Assembly: GCF_000524195.1 (NCBI RefSeq)
Contig: NW_020170383.1
Coordinates: forward strand, 834,489-898,488
Length of the DNA: 64,000 nucleotides
Direction: 5' to 3'
DNA from: Echinococcus granulosus
Taxonomy: Eukaryota; Platyhelminthes; Cestoda; Cyclophyllidea; Taeniidae
The position numbers and the translations under genes were made by a program. The notes beneath the pieces were generated by a model that saw only the letters and a list, made by a program, of their open reading frames with translations, had not been told where the DNA came from and made no database searches. Below are positions 11,701-27,385 of this stretch, piece by piece; the first letter of the stretch is position 1; every line of letters begins with the position of its first letter.

Positions 11701-14700
11701 TTTTAAAACCGTCTGTCTTTTTCCTTCCTTGGACGTCAAGTGCCATTCATACATGTACGAAAAAGTCATTTTTAATGGCCGAATCTCCCTTTTATTGATT
11801 TTCACTGAAATTATCATGGGCAAGGAAATGAGATATTTAGGATTATCTCCATCAGGTGAAGAAATCGAACTAAGCATATCACCAGAGTAGTTTACTTCTG
11901 TGCGGTAGAGTGAACATTTCATATTCTGAGTAGTTTTCGCTAAAGCTTAAAATTTGCCGGTTATCAGTTGTATCGAGGAAACTTTCCTTACTACATTTCG
12001 GCTTAATTTGTCCACTTTTAGTCGTTTCTTGTGCAAATCATTCCTGGTACCGTGAGAGAGGGTACGCTATGAGTGGATAATTTGAGCACTTGCATTGTTT
12101 GCATAACCACTTGGCACCGTCTTATGCTCCTTCCGCCGTTCTGTTTTGTTGAGATGAATGTGCAAATTACCAATAGCGTCTGTCATAACTACGGTAATAA
12201 AGACAATTGCAATGTAATATGGTTGTGTCCATTAGTTTGGGTTATATGTAGCTCAGCCGTTGCTGTCTGCAAACTCTATTACGGCTAGATGTTTATAGGA
12301 TTACCTGCTGTGATGTTTAAATATTTGTCATTGCTCCACTTTGTTAGGAACTAAGCACGCGTTTTATCCTTTTAAAGGTATTTGAATGTGCTCTTAGCCA
12401 AATACTTCAAAGGGTACCGAGCATGATCTTAGAAGCCTAACTGAGGCTTACTACTTTGTGGTTTTAAACTTACAAATATCTAAGGGCAAACTTGTATTCC
12501 ACTTATGGAGGACGACGAAAGGATATATCTGGACTGCCTTACAGTTATATGAGGCGAAAATCTTTCAACTGATATCTGGAGATCCTGTTGGAAATTGCGG
12601 TTCATGTGCTACCCAGTTCTACTCCTGCGTTTCAATTTGTAAATTTACTTAATTGTCCTTGTACTCGCACTCATTATAAACCGTGCAAAGGTGTTACTAA
12701 AACTATGGGTGCGCACAGGCGTCTTCTCATTAGAATTTGAAGTTTTGAGGCATTTTCATTTTTACGCCTGTGTATCAGAAGAAGGTAAATAGAATTTTTT
12801 TCTATTCCGATATACATTGAGCGAAACCCGGGTTTTACACACTGCAAATTGGTACATTGGTCGCTGTGGCGGGTCACGAAGAGACGGCTTCTCCCCAGTT
12901 TCCAGAAATCATCCTTTTGCCTTCACTTTGCACTGCCTCTGAAAGAAAATCACATAGAACATGATTAAGGTAGCGTTGGGACCATTTTTTGGCACCCTGC
13001 ATTCCCGTACCTCCATGAATCCATGGCGATTCGTTTTGCCTGTCGATGAAAACATCTGACACTCGTACACTGAGCATGGAGACAGTCATTTATTTCTCAT
13101 GGGAGTGGTTATTATTAGCATATCTCTGTTTTGAACTCTCGCCAGGGTGAATCGCACTCCTCTCCCCTCAGGAATGGTCATCCCGTCCTCCCGGAAGCAT
13201 TAGCGGTGGGTGAGCGCAGTACCCTGCCCCTTGCCGCGTCGCCGAACCCAACTCTGTTGAACACCTTCCACTCCGGCATCGGCTCTCTTCCAGGCGTGTC
13301 CACAGCCATGACTACAGTTGGTGAATCCGCCTCTGTCGGTGGTGATAGTCAGCAACTCATACATCAGCAGTACTACCAGGAACGCATCCAACGACTGGAA
13401 CGTGAACTTGAAGCTGTCCGTCGACAGGCCTCCAAACACATTGATGTGGGTTGCTCACATGGTCTCTCCACCGTGTTGTACTACCATGCTTTACCTTTAG
13501 GTCTGAGGCTGTTCAGACACGTGTATGTTTATTATTTTGGGTAATTTCTTAGCGAATAGCCGGATTCTTTAGCAGGACGGGTCGTTTTGATTTTGTCCAA
13601 CGTGGTAGAAATTACGCCTGTGGTGTAGTTGATGCAGCACTTACAATGCAATGTTTCACGAAAATTTGCTCAAAGATAAGCCTTTCGCGTGTACTGTGTA
13701 CATTCGGCACGGAGTTAACTGCCTTCAGAACGACTTCCACCTAACAAGTAGGGACAGAACAAAACTTTTCTTTCCGCGAAATAGTACTACTTTCCTTCAC
13801 CAACCTGATTAACGGAAATGACTAAATCTTGTATACACTCCTATTACAGTATTTCAGTTAATTCCTCTTATCCTCAACGCGGTTTAAGGTGATTGCTGGG
13901 CAATTAATAAAATTCTGATGGTCGGATTATTTTTTATGAAAACTGCCATTGAATTGTTACTACTGCTAAAGTGGGTTTCGTTTCTCTGGCTAACAATCTT
14001 CCTGCTCGGTCAATCGGGAGAGGAATGTTGGTGGTGTTGGCAGTAGTGACTTATCGCGTGTCTCTCTTCCACGCTAGCAACACCAAGTCCAATGCCTTTG
14101 TAAGTAATAAAATCGTTTTGGGTGAATATTTAATGGGTGATCGCCGTCTTTGGGTGCTCGACGCTTAAGAGTTCTTGGTTTTATGACCCCTGGCGTGCGC
14201 CCATCTATCCATTTAATTAGACAAGCGAACCCCCGGTGTTTGAACAATCGCCTATGCTAGCTGAAGCCATGAAATTAAAATAATTTTCAGTTGAAAGTAA
14301 CGTTTATTTAGCGGCACTGATTTTATGGGTCATTAAATAAATCAAATCCAACGGAATGAGGTATGAACTGGGAAAGAAATCTTCTGGTAGTATTTGTCTG
14401 TGGTTTGTGATCTAACTCCGTGCGGTCGTGGTGTTTTCTTTCCATGAGGTACTGCAATTTTTTTGAAGTGACAGTCGCTTTGAGTTAATAGATGAATATT
14501 ACAGAGATCCATCAACGACGTTATTCATACGTGGCCTTCGAAGGTTAGCTCTTTGACACTTTCGTGGCTGTACTTTATTATTGCGATTGAAACACGTGAT
14601 GTCTATCATTCACCAAATGATTAGATATTGACCTTTACTGCCTTTTCCACGCCGTTGCTTCCATTTTTTGTGTTTGTACGCTTCCCATTTCGTGGTCTTT

Positions 14701-17700
14701 TTGGACAAAAGGCATTCCGGATAGTTACTTTGTTTAATTGTGATACATCATGATTTCGCGAACCTTAATGTGGGGATGCGACATATCTGTAGAATACCTC
14801 ATCCTCTTGAGACCCGTTATTTTACTTTTTGCACAAAAGTGCGCATTTGGCATTTAATGGACGTTAGTATATTTACACATACAATGTAGCGCAATAGTAA
14901 CAGTATTATATATTAATAGTAATAATATAGTTTATTTAATGCAAAAACTCGGAATCAGCCCAAATAGAGCCTTAGAAAAGTCGTCCAAAGGTGGAGTCGT
15001 CCTCAGGACAATTTAAAACGTGTTAGTTTTTCCTTTTAGAGTGAGAGCGAGGGCACGGGCACAGTATGCGAATTTTTCAGTGTAATTTTTGGACCACGCT
15101 ACGTCTCGCCTCACGGGTGTGTGAGGGTATGGTCATATATGTGTGTACGCGTGTATGGCGAGGACCTTTGGCGGTGCGCGCTGCTTGGCGTCATGCTTAC
15201 CGTCCACAAACAGAGAATCACACGCCAGAGATATCGGCTTATCATGGTCATTGTGGGCGTCCAAGTGTGAAATTGCTTGCCATTCCTGGGTCAGTAAAAA
15301 TGCTTGCTTTTGTGTGTGCAATTATTGATAAACTATCACATGGACCCGTTCGTTGATGGGCACCTCAGCTGTTCGCCTGTGATAACTTTATTCGCAAACA
15401 AGATCCTCCTCATTCACGTCAATGGGGTGGGGGCCACTTTTCATTCACTAGTTTTACGTTGGGAAGGTGTGATAAGTGTCCGTACTAGAAAGGTGTGCAC
15501 AAAAATGTGCAACCAAAGTAACCCTGCGCTTTCCAAATAATCTTCCGTTTATTGATCATAGGAAAAAAGAACTTCCTCTTTGGGAATTGCAAACAGGAAA
15601 TGGGAACTACACTCATCCACTGGCAGCAGATGTCAGAAATAATGCCGCCTCTAAATATCTTTCGTTTATTGCACAATTTTGACAAAGCTGTTGTTTCCGA
15701 AATTCGAATGCTCTACCTTACAAATGTGTGACATTATTTGCAGTTGTCACGTTATCGAACTAATCTTGTTTCTTGACATAAGCCTACCAATAAACCAGTA
15801 CTGACACTGGTAGTATTTTCTTAAAGACTTTGTCAACATTCTTTGAGCTCGTGTCTGCGCTGAATTTTAAGGGTGTGTACAAGACAGTTGGATATTGAGT
15901 CGATTATTGACCATCAGATCTCTTTTGAAGGTGCATCTTTGAGTTCCATGAAGAAATAAATTTTCCCCATAATTGGTGTTGAGAGGATTTGAGACGTATC
16001 TACTGGAATCTCGGGTGACCCGTGAATGAAATACGTTTAAAACGATCAGTTTTTTCCTGCTTCTCATCGTAACACAACACAGAAATAAAGTTGCCTGTGC
16101 ACTGACAAATTTTGTCACTATTTCTTAAGCCATCTTATGATCATAGCGCGAATTCTATTTTCACATTTTGTGAATAGGATTACTGGGGCGGGGAAGATTT
16201 TTGGGGGAAGCAAATTCTATATATATATATATTTATAGATACAAGAAAAGGTGATTCACTATCATCCGCTTTTCTGCACACCCATTTCATCCTTTTCTTG
16301 CAATCGTGCACAGAAATTCTCCATTCTGTATTGGGCAGCCTACCGACACCAGCAGCGCATCGGTGCAGGACTCTTTTGAGATGGGCATGATCAAACTAGA
16401 TTTGTTTAGCACCGGACAAGTGACACTCCAAAACAATCTGCTGCAAAAAGGAGCTAACTATATGTCAGTACCTGTGAAAGTGTTACAAAATGACTTTCAT
16501 GAATCTTGTTTTACTTAAAAAAAAGCTGTAGCCATACGATCGTTTAAATTTATTGCAGAAACTATGCTGCAGCAGTTTAGAATGCAATTTTTTCCAATTC
16601 CCAAGTATGCCGAAGAATTAGCAGTAGCAGAATGTTGACTCAACTTTGAAGTGTTCTTGAGCATTATATGCTTTTGAAATCGTTATTAAGGATACGTAGA
16701 TTATTGTTAGATTCATATATCTTAAAAACTAGGTATTCTTTACAAAAAAACTGGAGCAAGTAATTTTTCACCCTTTCCCGTAAGGGTAGTTGCTTTCCGC
16801 AGTCTTGAAAATCAAGTTAATCCAAGGGAAGTAATTAAAAATGTAATTGGAGAGGAGTGGCGTTTTCATTTCTGACACTTCCAAAATTTTGCATTTTTTG
16901 AGCAGAAGCAGCATTGAAAATATCTTGCTCTTATTGTAAATAATGCTTTATTTCATTCACTGGCGGCATAAGCTGCCTCGATTTTTATTGCTGTATTTTT
17001 CCAGTTGATGACCTGGCCGGTCTGATCGCATTTGGTTTTGCTATGCTTTCATCATCCAAAGCTGTTATTTTGCATCATGTGGAGGATTTCGTGGAATGCA
17101 AATGAGTTATGTAAAGATTAGTGATATTCGAGTGGAGGTTTTCCGCAGAAGGGCCTTAAGAGGCGCTGGAATCACAACTCGCACAAATGTCGGTGTAGGT
17201 ATACTCAAATCCATTTTTTTGTAGCACTAGTTTTTATGTAACTACAAATGAAAGACATCTGATAATCTTTCTTTAATGTAGCAGTATCGATAATATAGCC
17301 ATAATTATTGCTGACATTGACTCAGAAATTTCCAGTCAATCAGACTCATTCATTTATTTCACATTTCTGCCACAGTGTTAACAGTGTTGCACCGATCATT
17401 GACTTCAGTCGGATTCCTTGAAAAATATCTGCTTTGTGATTAGGATGATTGGTTGCCACTTCTTTCTATTCCTTTAATGTCGTTCGTTCCTTAATCCCCG
17501 CACACTCCTACGCACACCGCACGAAATGAGGGTCATGTAAACAAAGCGCTTGTTTGGAGAACACAGTTTGGATTAATAATGTCACATTGTCAATTACTCA
17601 TAACCGTGTATTTAGGGGACTATTAGTGCCTCGTTTGCATGGCCCATGTTTTGCCGCCACGTGTCTGACCGATCCACATGATCCCAAAATAGCAGGCCTT

Positions 17701-20687
17701 TTACGCCATAGGATTCCCAACAGACGAGCTTGGCTTCTTATGTGTAGTTTTGGTCACCCAATTCTCAAATTTTGGAAGACTTGATTCCATATTTCAAATC
17801 TATTTAAATCAACCTGCATTTTCAAGAGCATACTTCGATTGAGAGCTGCTTTACTAAGGTCAGTTGCTGCACAATTTTGGCTGATTTGGCAGATTGTCAT
17901 AAGCCGTCTTCACACAACATATCTTCTCAATTTTTGAATCTCTTTTACTATTCATATGAAAAATTGGGAGCCTGGGCTGTACTATCTTCTCCCATAGGTG
18001 AATCTTTGAGAAAGAAATTAGTCAAGTACATCAGACACCCTTCTGGATCTGTAGCGTGTTTGATTTGTTGGGTCGACCGATACTTAACGGAAAGGTGATT
18101 CGTATTAGTCGGATGGATGCGGTGATACCCGTTCTCCTGCTGGTTTGTTGATGGGAGGTATCAGGTAACGATTTCAATATTCACTGAAAGGGTGGAGCGC
18201 TCGATGTTGTTTAGTTGCTGTGAGTTGGGTTGTTTAGAGTTCTTGAGTTTTACCGCCTGCCAGTTGTTCTGATTCTTTCGAGGTCAAGTGGATAATGACA
18301 GCTAAGTTAAGTTTTTGCGTGCTTAGGATCGAACATCTCATTCCCAAAACAAGTTATCCCATTATTATACGACCTTGCTGACCTTTAAGTTTCTAAAAGT
18401 ACCTAGAATTATTCGGATGGTTTTAATCTTCAATCCACCCCCACCTCAAGCGATGCCTCTTTAACCCAGATCAGAAACCGTAAACACGGGGCGCTCAAAC
18501 TCCTGCTGCGTTGAATTTCGCAGTCCATGCTCTCTTACCAGTGCAACAGGATAGCAAACTTCTTTTCTGAAGGCGTCATAAAGGATGGCGTGGCCTGATG
18601 TTAGGCTCCACTCTTGATGGGATTATTTGAATTTCTTCAGTGGCCTAATGTAAAGGCGTTTAGTGCTTCACTGAGTCATGATTTGTAGTTTGCCTTTTTA
18701 CAGTTTCTGCTACATCCCCCCTCCCCCTTTTTGCCGCCTCAATATGTGCTTTTCAATAAAAACAATTTTCCATGGCTTGACCAGTCTACACGGCCATAAA
18801 ATCTAGTTATCCCCTGTCACTGCACTCACACGTGCTTTATTGAGACTTGCTGCCTGTCAGCCTCACATCGGCCTGTGTCGATACGATTGTGGGACTTCAC
18901 TCCCACGAGGGTCTTTCGTGTGACTCATATTGTCTCCGGGTTTTGGCCGTACGATGCCGTGTTGTTGTAATTGCCCTACTCCTCGCCTCCGCAGACTGCG
19001 GCGATGAGTCAGCGCTCCGCTTGCCCAATCATCGTACTTGTCCCCCGTCCACATCCCACTGTCTTTCCCTCGTCAAGCATCCCGCCCTTCTGCAGTTGGT
19101 AAGTTCACAGGGAAAACATCGCTGTTAAAATTGTTCTTGTGTTTGTTATTTTGGGTCATAGGCAAGGCCTTCTCCAATTTGGCGTGCTTATCCACCCCAG
19201 CGACCAAGGTCAAGTTGGCTCAGGATTTCTTAAACAATAGTGTCTACTATCATTTCTTTAGTATCAATCTATTGACGTAATAGGTTAAACTAACCACATT
19301 CCCATTCGTATGTACGGCGCTTGATCTACGATAAAAGTCCCAATTTTATTTCGGCCCCCTAAACAAAATGACCTCATTTCTCACGCCGTCATAATCTTTA
19401 GCTTCCAAACTAGTAACCACGCTTTTATTAACCCGCACCTTTAGTAATAAGTTTATTAAGCGAACTAAGGTGTTTAGAAGCAGTGGTCTGTTTTCAAAGC
19501 AGATGCTCGCCTTGAAAAACATTTCCAACAATCACGAAACCGTTTGATCGGCATTGCCTGGCCCCGGCAAACGAGAGTTAGGCAACGCATTTCATTTGAA
19601 GTAATCATTGGATTCTTCTTGTGAAAAATAAGTCCTATGGAGAATTTAGAATGTCTTGGAAAAAAATAATCTTACGGTTTTAAGATCGTGTACGTGTAGA
19701 CAGTGCACAGCCTTGTGCCTCGGTTTTCCTTACTGTCCGGTGGGTAAACGGGTTATGATTCGAATGTAATGTGATAACGGGGAACCACTATTACTTCTAG
19801 TACAGGTAATGCCTCTGCATACATACGTTAATTGGAGGGTGCTTAACGCAAGCAAGTTTTATTTGACCAGCTCTTAGTCTTTAGCTTCATCAAATCGGTG
19901 CACATCAATTGTAGTACAGGTTGAGTTTGAAATAATTAGGCGTCACCAGGTTGTTGCGTCAAACCTGCTCAATGAGGAATTCTCAAGGTTGCGTTTGGCC
20001 ATTTTCAAACCCAGTTTGCTTGGCACGATTGATACATCACGGCTTGTGAACAGCTTTATTTGTGCTTTTATAATCTTTCTAGAAGCTCATTGAAAGGTTA
20101 ACAGAAGGCCGGAACTGAGTTGGTTAACGGCTATGTACCGCCTGTGATCCCAAAAGGCACGTATGTCTGAAAACGGACAACCTTAGTATCTGAATGACAA
20201 GGTCGGAAGCGCAGTTACCACGATGATTCGAACCAAATTTACTTCCTAGAATTATAGGGAGGTAGAACGCCTATTACCAGCGCGCAAGTCGTAGTGCTTA
20301 ACAGTATTTAAAAAGCCCGTCTTGCTGCAGTCCGTCAGTCCCAGTTCCCCGGTGAAGACCATCTCCGACGGCGTGGACCTACGCGATGGACTAGAGCGCG
20401 TACACCTGGTGTCCTCAGACGGTGGGAGCGGTGCCAGTGGGACTATCACGGGAGCTAGGGGAGGTGCCTCCCTGGCGCACAAGGCGCCCATCCTCCTCGC
20501 TGGCGTTGGTGGTGGAGGCGACACCGTGGAGCAGCAGCTAGTGGGGAGCGAGGGCGGCAACCCGCCAGACAGCGCGGTCGCGCTGCTCAAGTTACACAAT
20601 CGGCTGGGGCGAATTCTGCAGGAGGCCTGCGATCTGCACAAGCAGATTGGCCACCTCCTAGCGACTGTGGCCAATCAATCCGTCTGA
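8782..20687 (+). CDS. HOMER: Homer scaffold protein (EVH1 domain plus C-terminal coil)
   Basis: Homer proteins are cytoplasmic adaptors; their EVH1 domain binds PPxxF-type ligands such as mGluRs, IP3 and ryanodine receptors, and a C-terminal coil oligomerises them. Exons: 8782-8786 (tentative, ATGGG), 9360-9528, 10226-10357, 11241-11309, 13146-13445, 20331-20687; phases join to 344 codons including stop. The EVH1 domain spans the first about 123 residues. [15 protein letters not shown] matches the Homer start QPIFSTRAHVFQIDP, and [20 protein letters not shown] matches the domain's second half. Exon 13146 ends in a heptad-like stretch ([19 protein letters not shown]). The last exon is Ser/Gly-rich and ends in another coil ([20 protein letters not shown]) before the stop. 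At about 343 residues it is near the usual Homer length. The five-base first exon is inferred only from phase and from the family's MGEQP start. One or more coil exons could be missed in the 6.9 kb last intron. Confidence 0.85.
13446..20330 (+). other. 6.9 kb putative intron of Homer
   Basis: This is the longest intron in the window. Several short open stretches with splice-like ends were examined (about 16342-16470 and 18988-19100), but none has a recognisable Homer coil or clean phases. It includes a TA microsatellite and G+C-rich patches at about 15.05-15.30 and 18.47-18.60 kb that may be old repeats. Confidence 0.5.
16217..16236. repeat. TA dinucleotide microsatellite
   Basis: About seven to eight consecutive TA units lie inside the long Homer intron, directly visible in the sequence. 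Confidence 0.8.
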
Positions 20688-21978
20688 TAACTTCTGCCTG
20701 CCTCGTCCCCCTCCTTTTTCTTCTCCCTTCCATTCCCTCACAATCACTTAGAGCGCAAACCGCGTCACTTGCAAAATGTATTAACGCTATTGTTAGTCGT
20801 ATATCGCATAACTACTAGTGTTTCCCCAACAATCACGAAAGTGGAGCAGTGGGTTACAGTTTTGGAACCTGCGTCCATAGAAATTGCGCCTCTTCCAATA
20901 CTATGTTAATTACTGAAAACAGCGGTGCCCGTATGAATATACTCAGCTGCATCGGTATCCCGCCACACAAGGGCGGTGACGTTCTCGAAGCATCATGTTA
21001 AAGTTGAAAACGATGTAACAAAGCGCCGTTTACTGTGGAATGTTGTTTCTCAAGCTTGGTAACCAGGCTTGATGCAGAATCGTCGAACATCTCAGCACTT
21101 TTATACGAGACTCAACAAGGATTTCTTGGAGGAGGAGGGATTGGGACACCACCCGCGGGAGGTGAGATAGCGAGTAGGCGACGTCAAATAGCAAACCACA
21201 CTAACCCGGAGCCGATATTGGCCATCGCCACCAACGACCAAGTCGGAAACAAAACCACTACCCTAGACCTTAGGAAGACAAGCTAGCAATCGCAAGGGGG
21301 CATCGGCACCTAAGGCTGTCGAGTCGACGGTATTCGTAGTGGACTAGCGGTGTCACGAGCTGTCGTGTTGATAGTCGCTTAGAGGTCGAGCACAACTCCG
21401 ATACCACCACTTCAAGATTACACGAGGAACAATAATGAGCCTTGCCAGAAACAACGCCTTAGTCAACGGTCGCATTCATACCAACTCCTGCGAGATATTA
21501 AAACCAGACTGAGGATGCGAATATGTGGGCGCACACATCGCTCCTTGGAGTAATAAAGGGTTGGAAGATGAAGGTATCTAAAAAACGCCAAGAGCTACTC
21601 AGTTTTCTCTCTCAAAAACATTCTTCTTGAGAACTTTGATTATGCCCAAAGAATGCAACGACTCCAGTTTCCGTAATATGCGGGTTTCACCATCACAAGG
21701 GCTAAAAGATGTTTCAGTGGGGAACAGTCTATTGCAACAGTAGGGCTGTGTGAGGAAAAGGGCGTCGTGAATAGAAGCGAGAAATGCAAGCTAGTGTCGC
21801 TGCAATTGCAACAAAGCTTATGACAGCGTGAGCACGAAAACGCGAAAAAGAAGCAGACTGCCAACTATACAAAGGATTCGCGGCCACACGTATACATTAA
21901 GAATATTTAATAAAAAGGAATTGAAGCTTATACCCACACAGTGCCTACGAACTCGAGGCTGGGAATACACGACCAGGA
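20688..21978. other. Homer-Caprin convergent intergenic region
   Basis: The two genes end towards each other here. No coding exon is recognisable; the open frame at 21035-21286 has no family resemblance or splice context. An AATAAA hexamer for the + strand lies at 21552-21557, 865 bases after the Homer stop, and could serve as its polyadenylation signal. Confidence 0.5.
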
Positions 21979-23900
21979 TTATGAAGCCGCCTCCACGGAA
22001 GGTTGACGCCGAGCCTGAGCGGCGAACCCGCCACGTAAGTAGAATGAGCCACGTGTACCACGACCGCGTCCACCTACAAGTCAGGAAATACGCTTGATGG
22101 GAAAGCAACGCCAGACCCGGAAAGAGCAATCAGACCTGAACCTCTGAACGCCATTCCTCCGTTCCCGCGCCCTCTACCACCACCACGGAAGCCACCCCTA
22201 AAACCCGGTCGCCCGCCGTTTGCTTCCCCTTCGTTAAAGGGTGGACGAGAGGGCCTGTGGTCCTGAGGTTCTCGAGGATGTGCCGATTTACCACGAAGAG
22301 GTTGATGATCACAATGTCCATTTTGACCAATCGGTGACTGCTGTGGCGGTGAATGAGTCGGCGCTTTTATGAGTTCAGAGACTTGCGGTGCTTGTGTCCC
22401 GCGGACACAATCCGCCCACGACTTAGCTCCACCCGCGGCAGACTTAATAACCTGCTGTTGTGCTATTTCAGCGTCTATTACAGCTTGCAGAGATGTTGGC
22501 TGCGACTGTACTAGTTCAGGTTGCTGAAGAACACCATTGACGGCGTCTCCTCGATTAGGCTTCTGCTTCGATTTCGGCTTTTCAGCAATCACAGTTTCCG
22601 ATGGTGGTGGCACTGTTTCCACCACCTTCAACATGGGAACCTTTTCCGCCTGAGATTTTTGAGAAGAGGCCGCAGGTTTCGCAGCGACAGGAGCGGCGGG
22701 AGCCTGTGACGTAGTTAACACTGCCTCCGACTGTTCCTGAGGTATCGATGGAAGAAGTCGAACTGGGTGCGAGAAAGAGTACACGGCTGACTGTTCGCCG
22801 GATAGACGCACAGAAGTAACTTGAGAAGCCTGAAACCGAATTTAGGTTGAATCATTGCATCAGTCGAAGTGAAAAGAATGTGAAAACTCGATTTTTTAAG
22901 AAACGAGACCATAAAAACCCCCAAAATTTAAAACAAACAACTACGCATGGGAAGGATGTACACAATTCATCACATGAAAAACGATGGTCGGAGGGAGGCT
23001 CTAACCTGAAGAAAATTAAAGTTAGTTTTGAGTGGATCGATGACGCTGTTAAGAATAGCTTCAGCTGGCAAAAATGCTGCAGTCGAGGAAGGGGATTTTT
23101 CAGATACCGCCACTGGCGCGACATTGCAAACAGGCTCCCCTTGAGATTTCACAGATTGATCAGCCCCTGACACTTTAGGATGCTCAGAAGCAGGTTTATC
23201 TTTACGCATGCCACCTAGAGGTGAAACAAGTGCGGATCGAACGAATTCGTTGGAGAGAAGATCGAGACAAGTTTGTCGCAATTCCGCGAAGGTTGCCGAA
23301 CGCGATTTTCCGCCTTTGCCGTTTACAGACGCTTGCACACCATTCGCCAATTTAAACAAGTATTCTGCAGGTCGCTTGAACAAGTCAGAGGAATCCATGT
23401 CGTCGATTTTAAAACCGTTGGGTAGACGAAAATTGAGTACCCTTGATGCACCTTCCAACACTTTGAACTGGTTCGGGGATGAAGCCTTAATAACAGCTTC
23501 CTTCACTGCGGGCAACTGAACCTTCGAAAGCAGCTCCAAAATTGGGCAGATCTTTCGAAATGTATCAATGGTGTACTTCTCACGCAAGGCAATCATTCGA
23601 GTTTCATTCTCCTTCATTACGCCTTCAACTTTAACTTGCATCTCGGTGATGACATCAGTAGTTTCCTTTAACGCATCAACCTGTTGGCAAACTGAATCAT
23701 ATTCGGCAACCGCTTTTTCTTGATCGGAGGTAAGACAACCTCCATTGCGTAATGTTTCCTTGTAGGATTCCAACCTTGCCTAAAAGATTAAAGTAACGCC
23801 GTGGAATTACCTTGCGCTTAAGAAGATTTCTTTGCTTCTTCTCAAGATTGCAGGCATACTCAGCCATTACAACAGTGGGAGAGACAATCTCACCAGGCAT
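21979..23900 (-). CDS. CAPRIN: Caprin homologue (cytoplasmic RNA-granule protein)
   Basis: Caprins bind RNA and partners such as FMRP and G3BP in cytoplasmic granules and control translation of selected mRNAs. Exons read on the minus strand: 23900-23811, 23779-23006, 22829-22136, 22073-21979; they sum to 551 codons, a 550-residue protein. The ATG at 23900 starts MPGEIV. Residues about 18-70 form the conserved helical region: ACNLEKKQRNLLKRKARLES then GGCLTSDQEKAVAEYDSVC, matching NLEKKKGKLDDYQERMNKGE and LNQDQLDAVSKYQEV of human CAPRIN1. The middle is Ala/Pro/Ser/Gln-rich and likely disordered. The end holds arginine-glycine RNA-binding repeats (FRGGFRGGGRGRGNGG, then GGRGRGTRG after the last splice). 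It is somewhat shorter than vertebrate caprins. It lies 731 bases downstream of the TTLL9 stop in the same orientation, and its promoter is probably in that gap. Confidence 0.87.
22074..22135 (-). other. 62-base mini-intron splitting the Caprin RGG tail
   Basis: Read on the minus strand, a GT donor follows the codons for FRGSG and a TAG acceptor precedes codons for more RG repeats, with phases matching. If retained, translation runs about 19 codons in unrelated sequence to a stop at the intron's end. This gives two alternative C-termini, one with and one without the last RG cluster. Confidence 0.7.
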
Positions 23901-24631
23901 TTTTCTGAAGCACGTAAGCAAACGACTGCTCGCGCCGAATTGAGAAGAGGGTTGAGTCACTTAAACAATGCATCTCATTCCAATGAACTGCAAGCGTTTC
24001 AGCAAGTGGTGCGAAATCAGTACTAATTACTTATACTATTTATATTTTATATAAATTAAATGATTTATTTAGTATTATACAAGCATTTGGGGGTGTAGCA
24101 GTTAAACAACAATAGAATGGATTATATTTACCTTTAACATTGATCTGAAAAAAACTTTGCCCTTTAATCCTACTTCTGCAATGTTTTAGATAAAAAACCT
24201 ATCCCAAAACATCCGTCGTACCCAGTTCATGAAACTCGTTGGCTTGTAATTTTACTGAAAGTTCGTTCATGTTATTAAGCTTGTCAAACACCCGATTTCA
24301 ACGTACAACGAATACTTCCAACCCTGAACTGTAAGTTGGGCGGTAATGCAATACTGCCCTGAAACTACGCTTTAGGGGAAATGTGGCCACGCTGCATAAT
24401 GGGACACAACCCCCCACTCCCATAAGGGTAATGACCTCCGGCAAATCAAGTCCCCCACGATTTTGACACAGTATTGGCTCAATTCTTCATGACACCCCCC
24501 GTCGTAAATCGTGTGCACTGACGATGGTCGCGATCACCCCAGGGATCTACTGTGAAAACAGTCCTCACCGGTTATATCCGTGACCGTTTGCCGGGAAAGA
24601 AGCTATAAGGTGCAGCACCCACTACTGTATA
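23901..24631 (-). promoter_or_regulatory. TTLL9-Caprin spacer, likely TTLL9 3' end and Caprin 5' region
   Basis: No coding exon is recognised. A very A+T-rich stretch lies at about 24027-24085. The hexamer TTTATT at 24064-24069 reads AATAAA on the minus strand and could end TTLL9 transcripts. The distal part (24360-24560) is C-rich on the + strand. Promoter function is inferred from position only. Confidence 0.4.

Positions 24632-27385
<2,754 letters not shown>

Noticed and set aside
16306..16518. Open frame in the long Homer intron as a Homer exon
   Set aside because: It has a possible acceptor but no heptad pattern or Homer resemblance, and no clean donor in phase 0.
18847..19128. Open frame before the last Homer exon
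   Set aside because: Cys-rich sequence unlike Homer; the candidate splice phases do not join to the exons on either side.
22521..23519. Plus-strand open frames of 60-107 codons across Caprin
   Set aside because: They are antisense to a well-supported exon chain and have no resemblance to known proteins.
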